5,891 nucleotides of DNA from an uncultured Ruminococcus sp. (GTDB lineage: Bacteria; Bacillota; Clostridia; Oscillospirales; Acutalibacteraceae). The notes beneath the pieces were generated by a model, which did no database searches, was not told where the DNA came from, and saw only the letters and a list, made by a program, of their open reading frames with translations. The DNA is taken from NCBI GenBank assembly GCA_902783815.1, contig CACZSM010000276.1, positions 1-5,891 on the forward strand, given 5' to 3'. Position numbers and translations under genes: made by a program. Position 1 is the first letter of the stretch, and every line of letters begins with the position of its first letter. Of this stretch, positions 1 to 5,829 are shown in pieces.

Positions 1-1425
1 CCTTATGTATTTGCGGAAAATATCAGCTCCGGAACAGTGAATAGTATTTCTGAAAAAATGAAGGACATCAAGGGTGTATCAGTCGAACCTGCATCAGTCA
101 GAGTATATAAAAACGGAACAGCTGCTCCCCATATAATAGGAGTAACGGGTCTGATATCTGACGATGAGTACAGAGATCTTAAAGATCAGGGTTATTCCTA
201 TGATGAAATTATCGGCAAAAACGGCATAGAAGGCGCTTTTGAAAAATATCTTCGCGGATATCCGGGCAGCCGCACTTATGAGATAGGCGCAGATTCAAAA
301 GCAGTCCTTACAAAAACAACAGCAGCAAAATCCGGAGATTCCATATATCTCACGATCAATACTAAATATCAGACCGCTGCTCAGCAGGCTCTGAAAGAAG
401 CAGTACAGGAGGCAAATGACTATTCTGTAATTGTCGGTGATGAAAATATGGGCGCAGACTGCAGCGGCGCTGCAATGGTAATGCTGAGAGTAAAGGATTT
501 TGCGGTGCTCTGCGCAGCAAATTATCCTGGATATGATATCTCTGAATTCTATGATAACTATACAAAGCTTTCTCAGGACTCCTCTTCCCCACTGTTTGAC
601 AGGGCTTTCTGCGGAGCACTTGCACCTGGTTCAACTTTTAAGCCTATGGTGGCATCCGCTGCATTGCAAGAGGGTGTAATAACACCTGAAACAAGAATAA
701 ACTGTGATGGTATCTATACAAAAAATAATCTGAATCTTCGGTGTATGTGGGAGCATGGAGAGCTTGACCTTTACGGCGCTCTGCGTGAATCCTGCAATGT
801 GTATTTTGCTGAAACAGCAAGGCTTATAGGAATAGAAAAAATAAATATGTATGCAAAACGCTGCGGACTTGGCGTAAAGACAGGAGTAGAGGTCAGCGAA
901 AGCAGCGGTACGCTTGCCGGACCTGAATACAGCAGACAAATGGGTACACAATGGTATGACAGCTTTGTATCGTTTGCCGGTATAGGGCAGTCGGATAACC
1001 AGTTCACACCCTTACAGCTTGCAGCATATGCCGCAACAATAGCAAATAACGGAACAAGACTGAAAACTCATATCGTAGATAGGATCTTATCATCAGACGG
1101 TAAGGAATTATTAAATAATTCTAAGCCTCAGATAACCGATAGTATGGGTGTAGATCTGAAAAATCTGAAGGCAGTCCAAAAGGGTATGTACACCGCCGCC
1201 CGGAGCTATCCGCCTCTTGACGGTATCGGCATTGCAATAGCTGGCAAAACTGGTACGGCGGAAAACAACGGCTCCGATCATGCAAATTTTATTTGCTATG
1301 CCCCTTATGATAAACCAGAGGTGGCTGTAGCAGTAATGGTAGAACATGGCACAAAAAGCTTTGTGGCAATTAATGCCGCACGAAAACTTCTTGAAATGTA
1401 CTTCCTCGATCACCACTCACGGTAA
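1..1425 (+). CDS. mrdA: Penicillin-binding protein 2 (class B transpeptidase), 5' truncated by window edge
   Basis: This is a peptidoglycan D,D-transpeptidase that crosslinks stem peptides outside the membrane, with the elongasome (RodA, MreBCD) as its usual partner. The reading frame is open from base 1, giving 474 residues in the window. The GTG at 37 is an internal valine codon, not the start, because the 12 upstream residues (PYVFAENISS...) already match the PBP2 pedestal. The cytoplasmic tail, membrane anchor and true start lie left of the window. Seen in window numbering: the dimerisation/pedestal region (about 1-90) with a GKNGIE...YLRG segment; the catalytic STFK box at 211-214 (nucleophile S211); the SCN box at 264-266; and the KTGTAE box from K416. 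There are no PASTA repeats after the transpeptidase domain, which argues for PBP2/MrdA rather than a SpoVD- or PBP2x-type protein. All three active-site motifs are intact. A MinD-like gene follows after 76 nt, as in mre-mrdA-min clusters of Firmicutes. The family is confident; the exact paralogue less so. Confidence 0.93.
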   Translation, partial: PYVFAENISSGTVNSISEKMKDIKGVSVEPASVRVYKNGTAAPHIIGVTGLISDDEYRDLKDQGYSYDEIIGKNGIEGAFEKYLRGYPGSRTYEIGADSKAVLTKTTAAKSGDSIYLTINTKYQTAAQQALKEAVQEANDYSVIVGDENMGADCSGAAMVMLRVKDFAVLCAANYPGYDISEFYDNYTKLSQDSSSPLFDRAFCGALAPGSTFKPMVASAALQEGVITPETRINCDGIYTKNNLNLRCMWEHGELDLYGALRESCNVYFAETARLIGIEKINMYAKRCGLGVKTGVEVSESSGTLAGPEYSRQMGTQWYDSFVSFAGIGQSDNQFTPLQLAAYAATIANNGTRLKTHIVDRILSSDGKELLNNSKPQITDSMGVDLKNLKAVQKGMYTAARSYPPLDGIGIAIAGKTGTAENNGSDHANFICYAPYDKPEVAVAVMVEHGTKSFVAINAARKLLEMYFLDHHSR

Positions 1426-1452
1426 TTATGTATAAAAATAATAAAAATAGTC

Positions 1453-1481
1453 TTGACTTTATGTAAATAATGTGATATCGT
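1453..1481 (+). promoter_or_regulatory. Candidate sigma-A promoter before minD-like gene
   Basis: TTGACT (1453-1458) is followed after 17 nt by TATCGT (1476-1481), with a TG one base upstream that would make an extended -10. The predicted start near 1488 leaves a leader of only about 14 nt and falls inside the ribosome site, which weakens the call. The gene may instead be read through from the PBP2 gene, since no terminator is evident between them. Confidence 0.35.
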
Positions 1482-1485
1482 TAAT

Positions 1486-1492
1486 AAAGAGG
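1486..1492 (+). promoter_or_regulatory. Ribosome binding site that sets the minD-like start
   Basis: AAAGAGG ends 9 nt before the ATG at 1502. It lies inside the longer frame that would begin at GTG 1472, and that GTG has no comparable site. The ATG also gives the expected MinD beginning, with the Walker A loop starting at residue 10. The start at 1502 is therefore preferred. Confidence 0.75.
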
Positions 1493-1501
1493 TATTTGAT
1501 A

Positions 1502-2236
1502 ATGGGAAAAGTGACAGTTATTACATCCGGAAAGGGTGGGACGGGTAAATCCACCGTTACAGCAGGCCTTGGCGCTGCTCTCGTCAGAAGAGGCGACCGT
1601 GTGCTGGTTATCGATTGCGATGCCGGTATGCGCGGCGTTGACCTCATGCTCGGCGTAAGCGGCGAGCTTGTCTTTGATATCGCTGATATCGTTAACGGCA
1701 ACTGCCCTCCGTCAAGCGCTATCTATCGGTGCAGGATCATCCCGGAACTGTATATCCTTCCGGCTCCTCAGAATGTTGAGGATGAGGTCAGCCCCTATGT
1801 TATGAAACAACTCGTGAGAGTCCTTGAAAGATATTATGACCATGTGCTTATCGACTGCCCAGCCGGTATCGGTTCAGGATTTGAGTCTGCAGCTGTGTCG
1901 GCAGGGTCTGCATTGATCGTGACTAACGCCGAACCGCTTTCTCTCAGAGGCTGCGATAAGGTCAGAATGGGTCTGAGAGGACTTGGTATCCCGGAAGTAA
2001 GACTTGTCATAAATCGCTTCAACGAAAGAAGATTCCGTAAGGCAGGTTCTTTTCCTGACCTCGATGCTGTTATTGATAAGGCTGGAGCAAGACTTATCGG
2101 CATTGTTCCGGAGGATAATGTCGCTGCATCTGCGGCTCAGAGAGGCGAGGCTATGGAAGGTAAAATGAGTGCCGTCTATGCCTTTGACAGAATAGCCGCA
2201 AGATTGGACGGCGTAAGCGTTCCGCTTGGAATGTGA
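1502..2236 (+). CDS. minD: MinD-like P-loop ATPase lacking the C-terminal membrane-targeting helix
   Basis: This is a 244-residue ParA/MinD-family ATPase. Visible motifs: deviant Walker A GKGGTGKST at 10-18 with the signature lysine K11 and K16; the switch I region around D38 and D40 (DCDAG); Walker B VLIDCPAG at 115-122 with D118; an NAEP segment at 142-145; and IVPEDNV at 201-207. These match MinD closely. In MinD the ATP-bound dimer binds membrane through a C-terminal amphipathic helix and works with MinC (division inhibitor) and MinE or DivIVA to place the septum. Here the protein ends at GVSVPLGM, where ordinary MinD would continue through a linker into a Lys/Phe-rich helix. The other two frames after the stop do not encode such a helix. 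No minC or minE is visible: minC's usual place (the 76-nt gap) is too small, and mgsA follows. The gene lies in the PBP2 neighbourhood, supporting a MinD rather than a FlhG or plasmid ParA origin. Whether it still positions septa is unknown. Confidence 0.85.
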   Translation: MGKVTVITSGKGGTGKSTVTAGLGAALVRRGDRVLVIDCDAGMRGVDLMLGVSGELVFDIADIVNGNCPPSSAIYRCRIIPELYILPAPQNVEDEVSPYVMKQLVRVLERYYDHVLIDCPAGIGSGFESAAVSAGSALIVTNAEPLSLRGCDKVRMGLRGLGIPEVRLVINRFNERRFRKAGSFPDLDAVIDKAGARLIGIVPEDNVAASAAQRGEAMEGKMSAVYAFDRIAARLDGVSVPLGM

Positions 2237-2280
2237 CTTTGAGCCGTGTTGTGTTGCTTTGAAAACTCTGTGGAGTCCTT

Positions 2281-2307
2281 TTGACTTTGTTAATACATAT
2301 ATACACT
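2281..2307 (+). promoter_or_regulatory. Candidate promoter before mgsA
   Basis: TTGACT (2281-2286) and TACACT (2302-2307) are separated by 15 nt, shorter than the preferred 17. A TATATA at 2298-2303 is a poorer-spaced alternative. The 92-nt gap after minD, with no strong terminator, leaves read-through transcription equally possible. Confidence 0.3.
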
Positions 2308-2328
2308 ACATACCAGGAGGAGATATAA

Positions 2329-2727
2329 ATGAACATAGCGTTGATCGCTCACGATGCTAAAAAGGAGCTTATGGTGCAGTTCTGTATTGCATACTGCGGC
2401 ATATTGAGCAGACATACCCTTTGTGCAACAGGAACAACGGGTAAAATGGTCTCAGAGGCTACCGGTCTGGAAATACAAAGGTTCCTCGGCGGATCTCAGG
2501 GCGGAGATCAGCAGATAGCTGCAAGAATAGCCTTTAATGAAATAGATATGCTTATATTCCTGCGAGATCCTTTGAATCCGAAGCCGCATGAGCCTAACGA
2601 TATGAACCTTCTCCGGCTTTGCGATATGCACAATATCCCTGTGGCTACAAATATCGCTACAGGTGAGGTACTTATACATGGTCTTGAAAGAGGCGACCTT
2701 GATTGGCGTGAAATAGTCAAATCATGA
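2329..2727 (+). CDS. mgsA: Methylglyoxal synthase
   Basis: This cytosolic enzyme converts dihydroxyacetone phosphate to methylglyoxal and phosphate, a bypass of lower glycolysis that relieves sugar-phosphate build-up. The 132-residue product is close to the ~137 residues of the Bacillus enzyme. Visible family features: IALIAHD at 3-9 (H8, D9), the phosphate-binding CATGTTGK at 32-39, GGDQQ at 58-62 with the catalytic base D60 (D71 in E. coli), FLRDP at 77-81, PHEPN at 86-90 with H87 (H98 in E. coli), and IPVATN at 103-108. Two positions differ from the E. coli and B. subtilis enzymes: the SGPxGGD loop reads GGSQGGD, and the site aligned with E. coli D101 is N90, followed by D91. The start ATG has AGGAGGAG (2315-2322) 6 nt upstream. 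It follows the MinD-like gene by 92 nt and is separated from citrate synthase by a regulatory region. Confidence 0.95.
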   Translation: MNIALIAHDAKKELMVQFCIAYCGILSRHTLCATGTTGKMVSEATGLEIQRFLGGSQGGDQQIAARIAFNEIDMLIFLRDPLNPKPHEPNDMNLLRLCDMHNIPVATNIATGEVLIHGLERGDLDWREIVKS

Positions 2728-2731
2728 TCTG

Positions 2732-2840
2732 AGAGCCTGTTTATAATTTCTGTGTACGCATCTTTGAATGTGGATCTTGCCGGTAATCGTGTCAGGGTCT
2801 GCTCCGGGGTCTGCATATGTCAGGATATTAAACAGGCTCT
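2732..2840 (+). repeat. Segment bounded by 12-bp inverted repeats; possible MITE or insertion-sequence remnant
   Basis: AGAGCCTGTTTA at 2732-2743 is the exact reverse complement of TAAACAGGCTCT at 2829-2840. The similarity continues inward imperfectly for about 10 more bases if one gap is allowed. The enclosed ~85 bp has no reading frame of its own worth calling, but includes GGGTCTGC twice (2795-2802 and 2807-2814). The left end, with ...TTTATAATTTCTGTGTA, resembles from memory the ends of IS256-type elements. No convincing target-site duplication is visible in the bases just outside. It could instead be a large regulatory stem. The strand is arbitrary. Confidence 0.4.
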
Positions 2841-2847
2841 TATTCGC

Positions 2848-2875
2848 TTTACAGGCACTTACGGAATATTATACT
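2848..2875 (+). promoter_or_regulatory. Candidate promoter of citrate synthase gene
   Basis: TTTACA (2848-2853) and TATACT (2870-2875) are spaced by 16 nt, each 5 of 6 to the sigma-A consensus. The predicted start is near 2882, at the first base of the downstream hairpin, giving a leader of about 75 nt. It lies just outside the right arm of the inverted-repeat segment. Confidence 0.5.
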
Positions 2876-2880
2876 ATGAT

Positions 2881-2920
2881 GTTTAGCATGGTCTGACCCA
2901 GACTATGCCAAACTCTTTTT
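2881..2920 (+). terminator. Hairpin plus T-run in the citrate synthase leader (terminator, attenuator or operator)
   Basis: GTTTAGCATGGTCTG (2881-2895) pairs with CAGACTATGCCAAAC (2899-2913) around a 3-nt loop ACC. There is one G:T pair and one A:C mismatch. TCTTTTT (2914-2920) follows at once, the form of an intrinsic terminator. It could end transcripts coming from mgsA. However, the only good promoter for citrate synthase lies upstream of it, so the hairpin would form the very 5' end of that mRNA. Its inner dyad GCAT.GTCTG/CAGAC.ATGC could also be a repressor operator. The sequence alone does not choose between these. Confidence 0.55.
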
Positions 2921-2941
2921 ATACAGAATACTAAAATCGAC

Positions 2942-2946
2942 AGGAG
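2942..2946 (+). promoter_or_regulatory. Ribosome binding site that sets the citrate synthase start
   Basis: AGGAG ends directly against the ATG at 2947, leaving no spacer, but sits 9 nt before the ATG at 2956. The later ATG is therefore the likely start, removing three residues (MEQ) from the longest frame. Confidence 0.7.
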
Positions 2947-2955
2947 ATGGAACAG

Positions 2956-4320
2956 ATGCAGAACGAATTTTTCTTCAATATCACACCAGAACTCAGGGAG
3001 CTGAGTAAGCTATGCGAGGAAAACGGAAAAATAGAAAAGGATCTTTATGCAAAATATGATGTGAAAAGAGGTCTGAGAGATATAAACGGCAAGGGCGTTC
3101 TTGCCGGTTTGACGGAAATATCTGAGATCTGCTCGTCTGTTACCGTAGATGGCGTAACAAAACCCTGCGATGGCAAGCTGTATTACAGAGGTATTGATGT
3201 TGAAGAAATAGTAAAGGGCTTTATTGCGGATAAACGATTCGGATTTGAGGAGGTCGTATATCTGCTGATATTCGGCAGACTTCCGGATAAGGATCAGCTC
3301 GACAGGATAAAATCACTGCTTGCAGAATACAGGAATCTGCCGCAGTCATTCCCGAGAGATATCATTCTTGAAGCTCCAAGCACTGATATGATGAATGGAC
3401 TTGCAAGATGTGTGCTGACTCTCTATTCGTTTGACCCTAACCCGGATGATACTTCCATTCCAAATGTACTCAAACAGTGCCTGCAGCTTACTGCACTTTT
3501 CCCTGTACTTTCTGTTTACTGCTACAGGGCATACAGCCACTACTACCTTCGTGACAGCCTTTTTATACACTCCCCTGACCCGGATCTGTCAACAGCAGAA
3601 AATATACTCTATATGCTCCGTTCTGATTCAAAATATACTGAGCTTGAAGCAAAACTCCTTGATATGTCTCTGGTACTTCATGCTGAACACGGAGGCGGCA
3701 ATAACTCCAGCTTCACTACTCATGTTGTGTCATCCTCCGGTACCGATACATATTCCGCAATAGCTGCGGCTCTTGGGTCTTTAAAAGGACCAAAGCATGG
3801 CGGCGCAAATATCAAGGTCGTAAAGATGTTCGACGATATGCAGCAGCATATCAGTGATTATACGGATGAAAGTGAAGTAAGAGCGTATCTTAAAAAACTC
3901 CTGCATGGAGAGGTATTCGATAAGGCCGGACTTATTTATGGCATGGGTCATGCGGTTTACTCTATATCTGACCCCAGAGCAAGAGTATTCAAATCCTTCG
4001 TTGAAAAGCTCTCAGAGGAAAAGGGCAAAACAAAGGAATTTGCACTATATTCACTTGTAGAACGCCTTGCGCCTGAGGTCATCGCTGAGGAACGCAGAAT
4101 ATATAAGGGTGTCAGCGCAAATGTAGATTTCTACAGCGGTTTCGTCTATAATATGCTCGGACTGCCTACTCAGCTCTTTACGCCTATTTTTGCAATTGCA
4201 AGAATAGCCGGATGGTCTGCTCACCGCATAGAAGAACTTGTAAATCCAAGTAAGATCATAAGACCTGCTTACATGAATGTGCACGACAGAACAAATTATA
4301 TCCCTCTTTCAGACAGATAA
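2956..4320 (+). CDS. gltA: Citrate synthase (Si type)
   Basis: This enzyme condenses oxaloacetate and acetyl-CoA to citrate. In anaerobes with an incomplete TCA cycle it mainly supplies 2-oxoglutarate for glutamate. The product is 454 residues, a little longer than E. coli GltA (427), with an N-terminal helical extension of roughly 50 residues (ITPELREL...KYDVKRGLRDINGKG) seen in clostridial members. Visible motifs, numbered from ATG 2956: LYYRGIDVEEIV near residues 75-86; LHAEHGGGNNS at 241-251; GPKHGGAN at 278-285 with catalytic H281; GMGHAVY at 329-335 with H332; DPRAR at 339-343; NVDFYSG at 389-395 with catalytic D391; and a C-terminal GWSAHRIEE segment. The His-His-Asp set is complete, so activity is expected. 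GHAVY replaces the commoner GHRVY, and 2-methylcitrate synthase activity cannot be excluded. It appears to be transcribed alone, between the leader hairpin and the shared terminator at 4329-4362. Confidence 0.94.
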   Translation: MQNEFFFNITPELRELSKLCEENGKIEKDLYAKYDVKRGLRDINGKGVLAGLTEISEICSSVTVDGVTKPCDGKLYYRGIDVEEIVKGFIADKRFGFEEVVYLLIFGRLPDKDQLDRIKSLLAEYRNLPQSFPRDIILEAPSTDMMNGLARCVLTLYSFDPNPDDTSIPNVLKQCLQLTALFPVLSVYCYRAYSHYYLRDSLFIHSPDPDLSTAENILYMLRSDSKYTELEAKLLDMSLVLHAEHGGGNNSSFTTHVVSSSGTDTYSAIAAALGSLKGPKHGGANIKVVKMFDDMQQHISDYTDESEVRAYLKKLLHGEVFDKAGLIYGMGHAVYSISDPRARVFKSFVEKLSEEKGKTKEFALYSLVERLAPEVIAEERRIYKGVSANVDFYSGFVYNMLGLPTQLFTPIFAIARIAGWSAHRIEELVNPSKIIRPAYMNVHDRTNYIPLSDR

Positions 4321-4328
4321 AAAAATTC

Positions 4329-4362
4329 ACCGGCGGCTTTTTATACAGCCACCGGTTTTTTT
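4329..4362 (+). terminator. Bidirectional intrinsic terminator between convergent genes
   Basis: ACCGG.GGCT (4329-4338) pairs with AGCC.CCGGT (4347-4356), with one C/A mismatch and an 8-nt loop. Seven T (4356-4362) follow on the plus strand. On the minus strand the same hairpin is followed after GAA by seven T (4325-4319). It starts 9 nt after the citrate synthase stop and 12 nt beyond the minus-strand gene's stop, so it can serve both. Confidence 0.88.
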
Positions 4363-4367
4363 ATCAC

Positions 4368-5132
4368 TTAGTCAGAAAGTGCTTTTCCTGTACCATCTCT
4401 GTAATCTATTACTTCAGGCGCTGAACTTTCTGCTGCAACACTGCTTTCTCTTTTTTTATTTGTATCGCTTCTGTCCTTTGTACTGCTTTCACTGACAACG
4501 CTTTCTTCTGGTTCCTCTACAGACAGTTTGCGCTCAGGCTGACCGTTTAGATCCATGAAATAATTATATATCTCCCTGATATCCTTTCCTGTCGGCAATT
4601 CTGTATATTCTCCTGTATAATATACTTCGATGAATTCCTCTGTTCCTATCTTTCTTATGCAGTAAAGCGCATATTCATCATCTGATTTCTCATCTGATAT
4701 CTCATAGCCGAAATTACTGTTTATGTAGAGTATCTTTTTATAGAGCATCTTGATATCACTTTGGGGTATCAGCTGCTCCGGGTCGGAGTTCAGGTACTGA
4801 CTGCGAGCCTGCACATAAAATTCTTCCGGCGATATTTCCTCATCGACTCCCTCTAATCGGACACTATATCTTTGTCCGAAACAGTCTATCAGACTACCCT
4901 CTACTGCATCCTCTTTATAGTTCATTTCCATAAATACGAATGGCTGTTTTATTTCGATATCTTCTTCCTCTTCATCCGTAATTTCTTCTGTGGAAACACT
5001 GCTTTGTTCGGATGACTGACTATCATTCTGGCTGCCGATATCTTTTTTTGTAAGATTGAACGCTATCCCCATAACTGCTACTGCTATTATTACACCAATC
5101 AATACAAAGAACATTGATTTCATTTTATTCAT
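4368..5132 (-). CDS. Single-pass membrane protein with acidic linker and Ser-rich tail, function unknown
   Basis: I do not recognise this 254-residue protein. It has one hydrophobic segment at about 7-27 near the N-terminus, without a lipobox or clear cleavage site, so it is probably an anchored protein with the rest outside. Next comes a Ser/Gln/Glu-rich low-complexity linker (33-62) containing the run TDEEEED. A mixed alpha/beta region follows (about 63-197), rich in Tyr and acidic residues with two cysteines, C84 and C158. The tail (201-254) is Ser/Glu/Lys-rich and looks disordered. The ATG has AGGAGG (5146-5141) 8 nt upstream. The gene starts 15 nt after the stop of the lipoprotein gene, so the two are very likely one operon, ending at the shared terminator. 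The low-complexity flanks resemble spacers that hold a small domain away from the membrane. The protein is likely real given frame length, ribosome site and spacing. Confidence 0.8.
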   Translation of the reverse strand: MNKMKSMFFVLIGVIIAVAVMGIAFNLTKKDIGSQNDSQSSEQSSVSTEEITDEEEEDIEIKQPFVFMEMNYKEDAVEGSLIDCFGQRYSVRLEGVDEEISPEEFYVQARSQYLNSDPEQLIPQSDIKMLYKKILYINSNFGYEISDEKSDDEYALYCIRKIGTEEFIEVYYTGEYTELPTGKDIREIYNYFMDLNGQPERKLSVEEPEESVVSESSTKDRSDTNKKRESSVAAESSAPEVIDYRDGTGKALSD

Positions 5133-5147
5133 AGCGATAACCTCCTG

Positions 5148-5576
5148 TCATTCCCTCTCAAATACATATTCTTCCCTGCATACAACATTATTTCCATCTT
5201 CATCAAGGTATCTCTGCATATCGGCTCTGGTAAGTGTCTTACCGTCGTCTGAAACATCTAATTTCAGATCTACTACAGCCTGACCTTTTTCATTGATATG
5301 TATTGTTACGGAATTTTTTTCGTACTCATATGTAAAATCTCTCATTCTTTCGCCGCTGACAAGAATATATCCCGTACCGCATTTTTCCATCACATAATTT
5401 GTTTCATATATGAAACTACCCTTATCCATATGATCCACAAGGTCATCCCCGACATAAAGATTATTCTCGGAAAGTGTCCATTTTCCCACTGGATTGAAGT
5501 CAAAATCCGAACAGCCTGACATTATCACTGCAGAAGCGGTCACTGCCGCTGCAACAAAACAAAAAACCCTTTTCAT
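5148..5576 (-). CDS. Small lipoprotein, possible lipocalin-like fold
   Basis: The 142-residue product begins MKR followed by a hydrophobic stretch and a lipobox VIMSGC, with the lipidated cysteine at C22. It should be exported, lipidated and held on the outer face of the membrane. The mature part has VGKWTL at 30-35, alternating hydrophobic/polar strands, and SDDGKTLTR at 109-117. These features are common in small secreted lipocalin-like proteins of Ruminococcus and relatives that bear DUF names, so a small beta-barrel is an inference. C66 and C133 could form a disulphide. The start ATG has GGAGG (5588-5584) 7 nt upstream, and two TATAAT boxes lie further upstream. It is the first gene of an operon with the membrane protein that follows. 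The substrate and role are unknown. Confidence 0.84.
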   Translation of the reverse strand: MKRVFCFVAAAVTASAVIMSGCSDFDFNPVGKWTLSENNLYVGDDLVDHMDKGSFIYETNYVMEKCGTGYILVSGERMRDFTYEYEKNSVTIHINEKGQAVVDLKLDVSDDGKTLTRADMQRYLDEDGNNVVCREEYVFERE

Positions 5577-5611
5577 GTGCTATCCTCCGTATTCAGATTA
5601 CTATTTCAGAC

Positions 5612-5640
5612 ATTATACAACATCTCACATCTCCTATCAT
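5612..5640 (-). promoter_or_regulatory. Candidate proximal promoter (P2) of the lipoprotein operon
   Basis: Read on the minus strand, a perfect TATAAT (5617-5612) lies 17 nt after ATGATA (5640-5635), a 4-of-6 match to the -35 consensus. The predicted start is near 5605, about 30 nt before the lipoprotein ATG. Confidence 0.35.
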
Positions 5641-5642
5641 AT

Positions 5643-5671
5643 ATTATATACCATTCTTCCGAAAAATTCAA
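5643..5671 (-). promoter_or_regulatory. Candidate distal promoter (P1) of the lipoprotein operon
   Basis: On the minus strand TTGAAT (5671-5666) and a perfect TATAAT (5648-5643) are separated by exactly 17 nt. The predicted start is near 5636, giving a ~60-nt leader. Its -35 box touches the edge of the GC-rich repeat block. Confidence 0.5.
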
Positions 5672-5696
5672 CACCATGCGCCACCGGCGCCTGGTG
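5672..5696. repeat. Hairpin at the left edge of the repeat block
   Basis: CACCA (5672-5676) and GCGCC (5678-5682) pair with GGCGC (5686-5690) and TGGTG (5692-5696). The loop is ACC and there is a single T/C mismatch. Ten GC-rich base pairs make it stable on either strand. It has no T-run, so it is not an intrinsic terminator. Confidence 0.6.
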
Positions 5697-5829
5697 CGTG
5701 ACCGCACTGGACAAATTCGCGATAGTCGCTCGCTGCGCTCCGCTCTGACCAGCAAACGAAAATTGGTCGGGCGCGGTCTTGCTTCTTTGACATGTGTAAC
5801 AAACGGGAACAAAAGGCAAAAGTTTCGGT

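Noticed and set aside
37..39. GTG at 37 as start of the penicillin-binding protein
   Set aside because: The frame is open to base 1 and the upstream residues match the family, so the gene begins before the window.
1472..1501. GTG at 1472 as an earlier start for the MinD-like protein
   Set aside because: No ribosome site precedes it, while AAAGAGG is well placed for ATG 1502; the extra ten residues do not resemble MinD N-termini.
1473..1695. Exact 12-bp direct repeat TGATATCGTTAA at 1473-1484 and 1684-1695
   Set aside because: The second copy lies in minD coding sequence (Asp-Ile-Val-Asn codons); with no other copies or structure it is most simply chance.
2262..2282. Possible terminator between minD and mgsA
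   Set aside because: The ACTC/GAGT stem has only four pairs and the T-run is short and separated by CC; too weak to call.
2508..2816. A 102-codon minus-strand frame crossing mgsA and the inverted-repeat segment, as a possible transposase remnant
   Set aside because: No transposase motif is recognisable; most of it is antisense to mgsA and no ribosome site precedes it.
2719..2850. Target-site duplication flanking the inverted-repeat segment
   Set aside because: The 8-9 bases outside each arm do not match, so insertion by transposition is not proven.
4277..4495. A 72-codon plus-strand frame across the end of citrate synthase and the convergent gene
   Set aside because: It runs through the strong shared terminator and is antisense to the membrane protein gene; its Leu/Phe-rich product is the mirror of Glu/Ser-rich codons.
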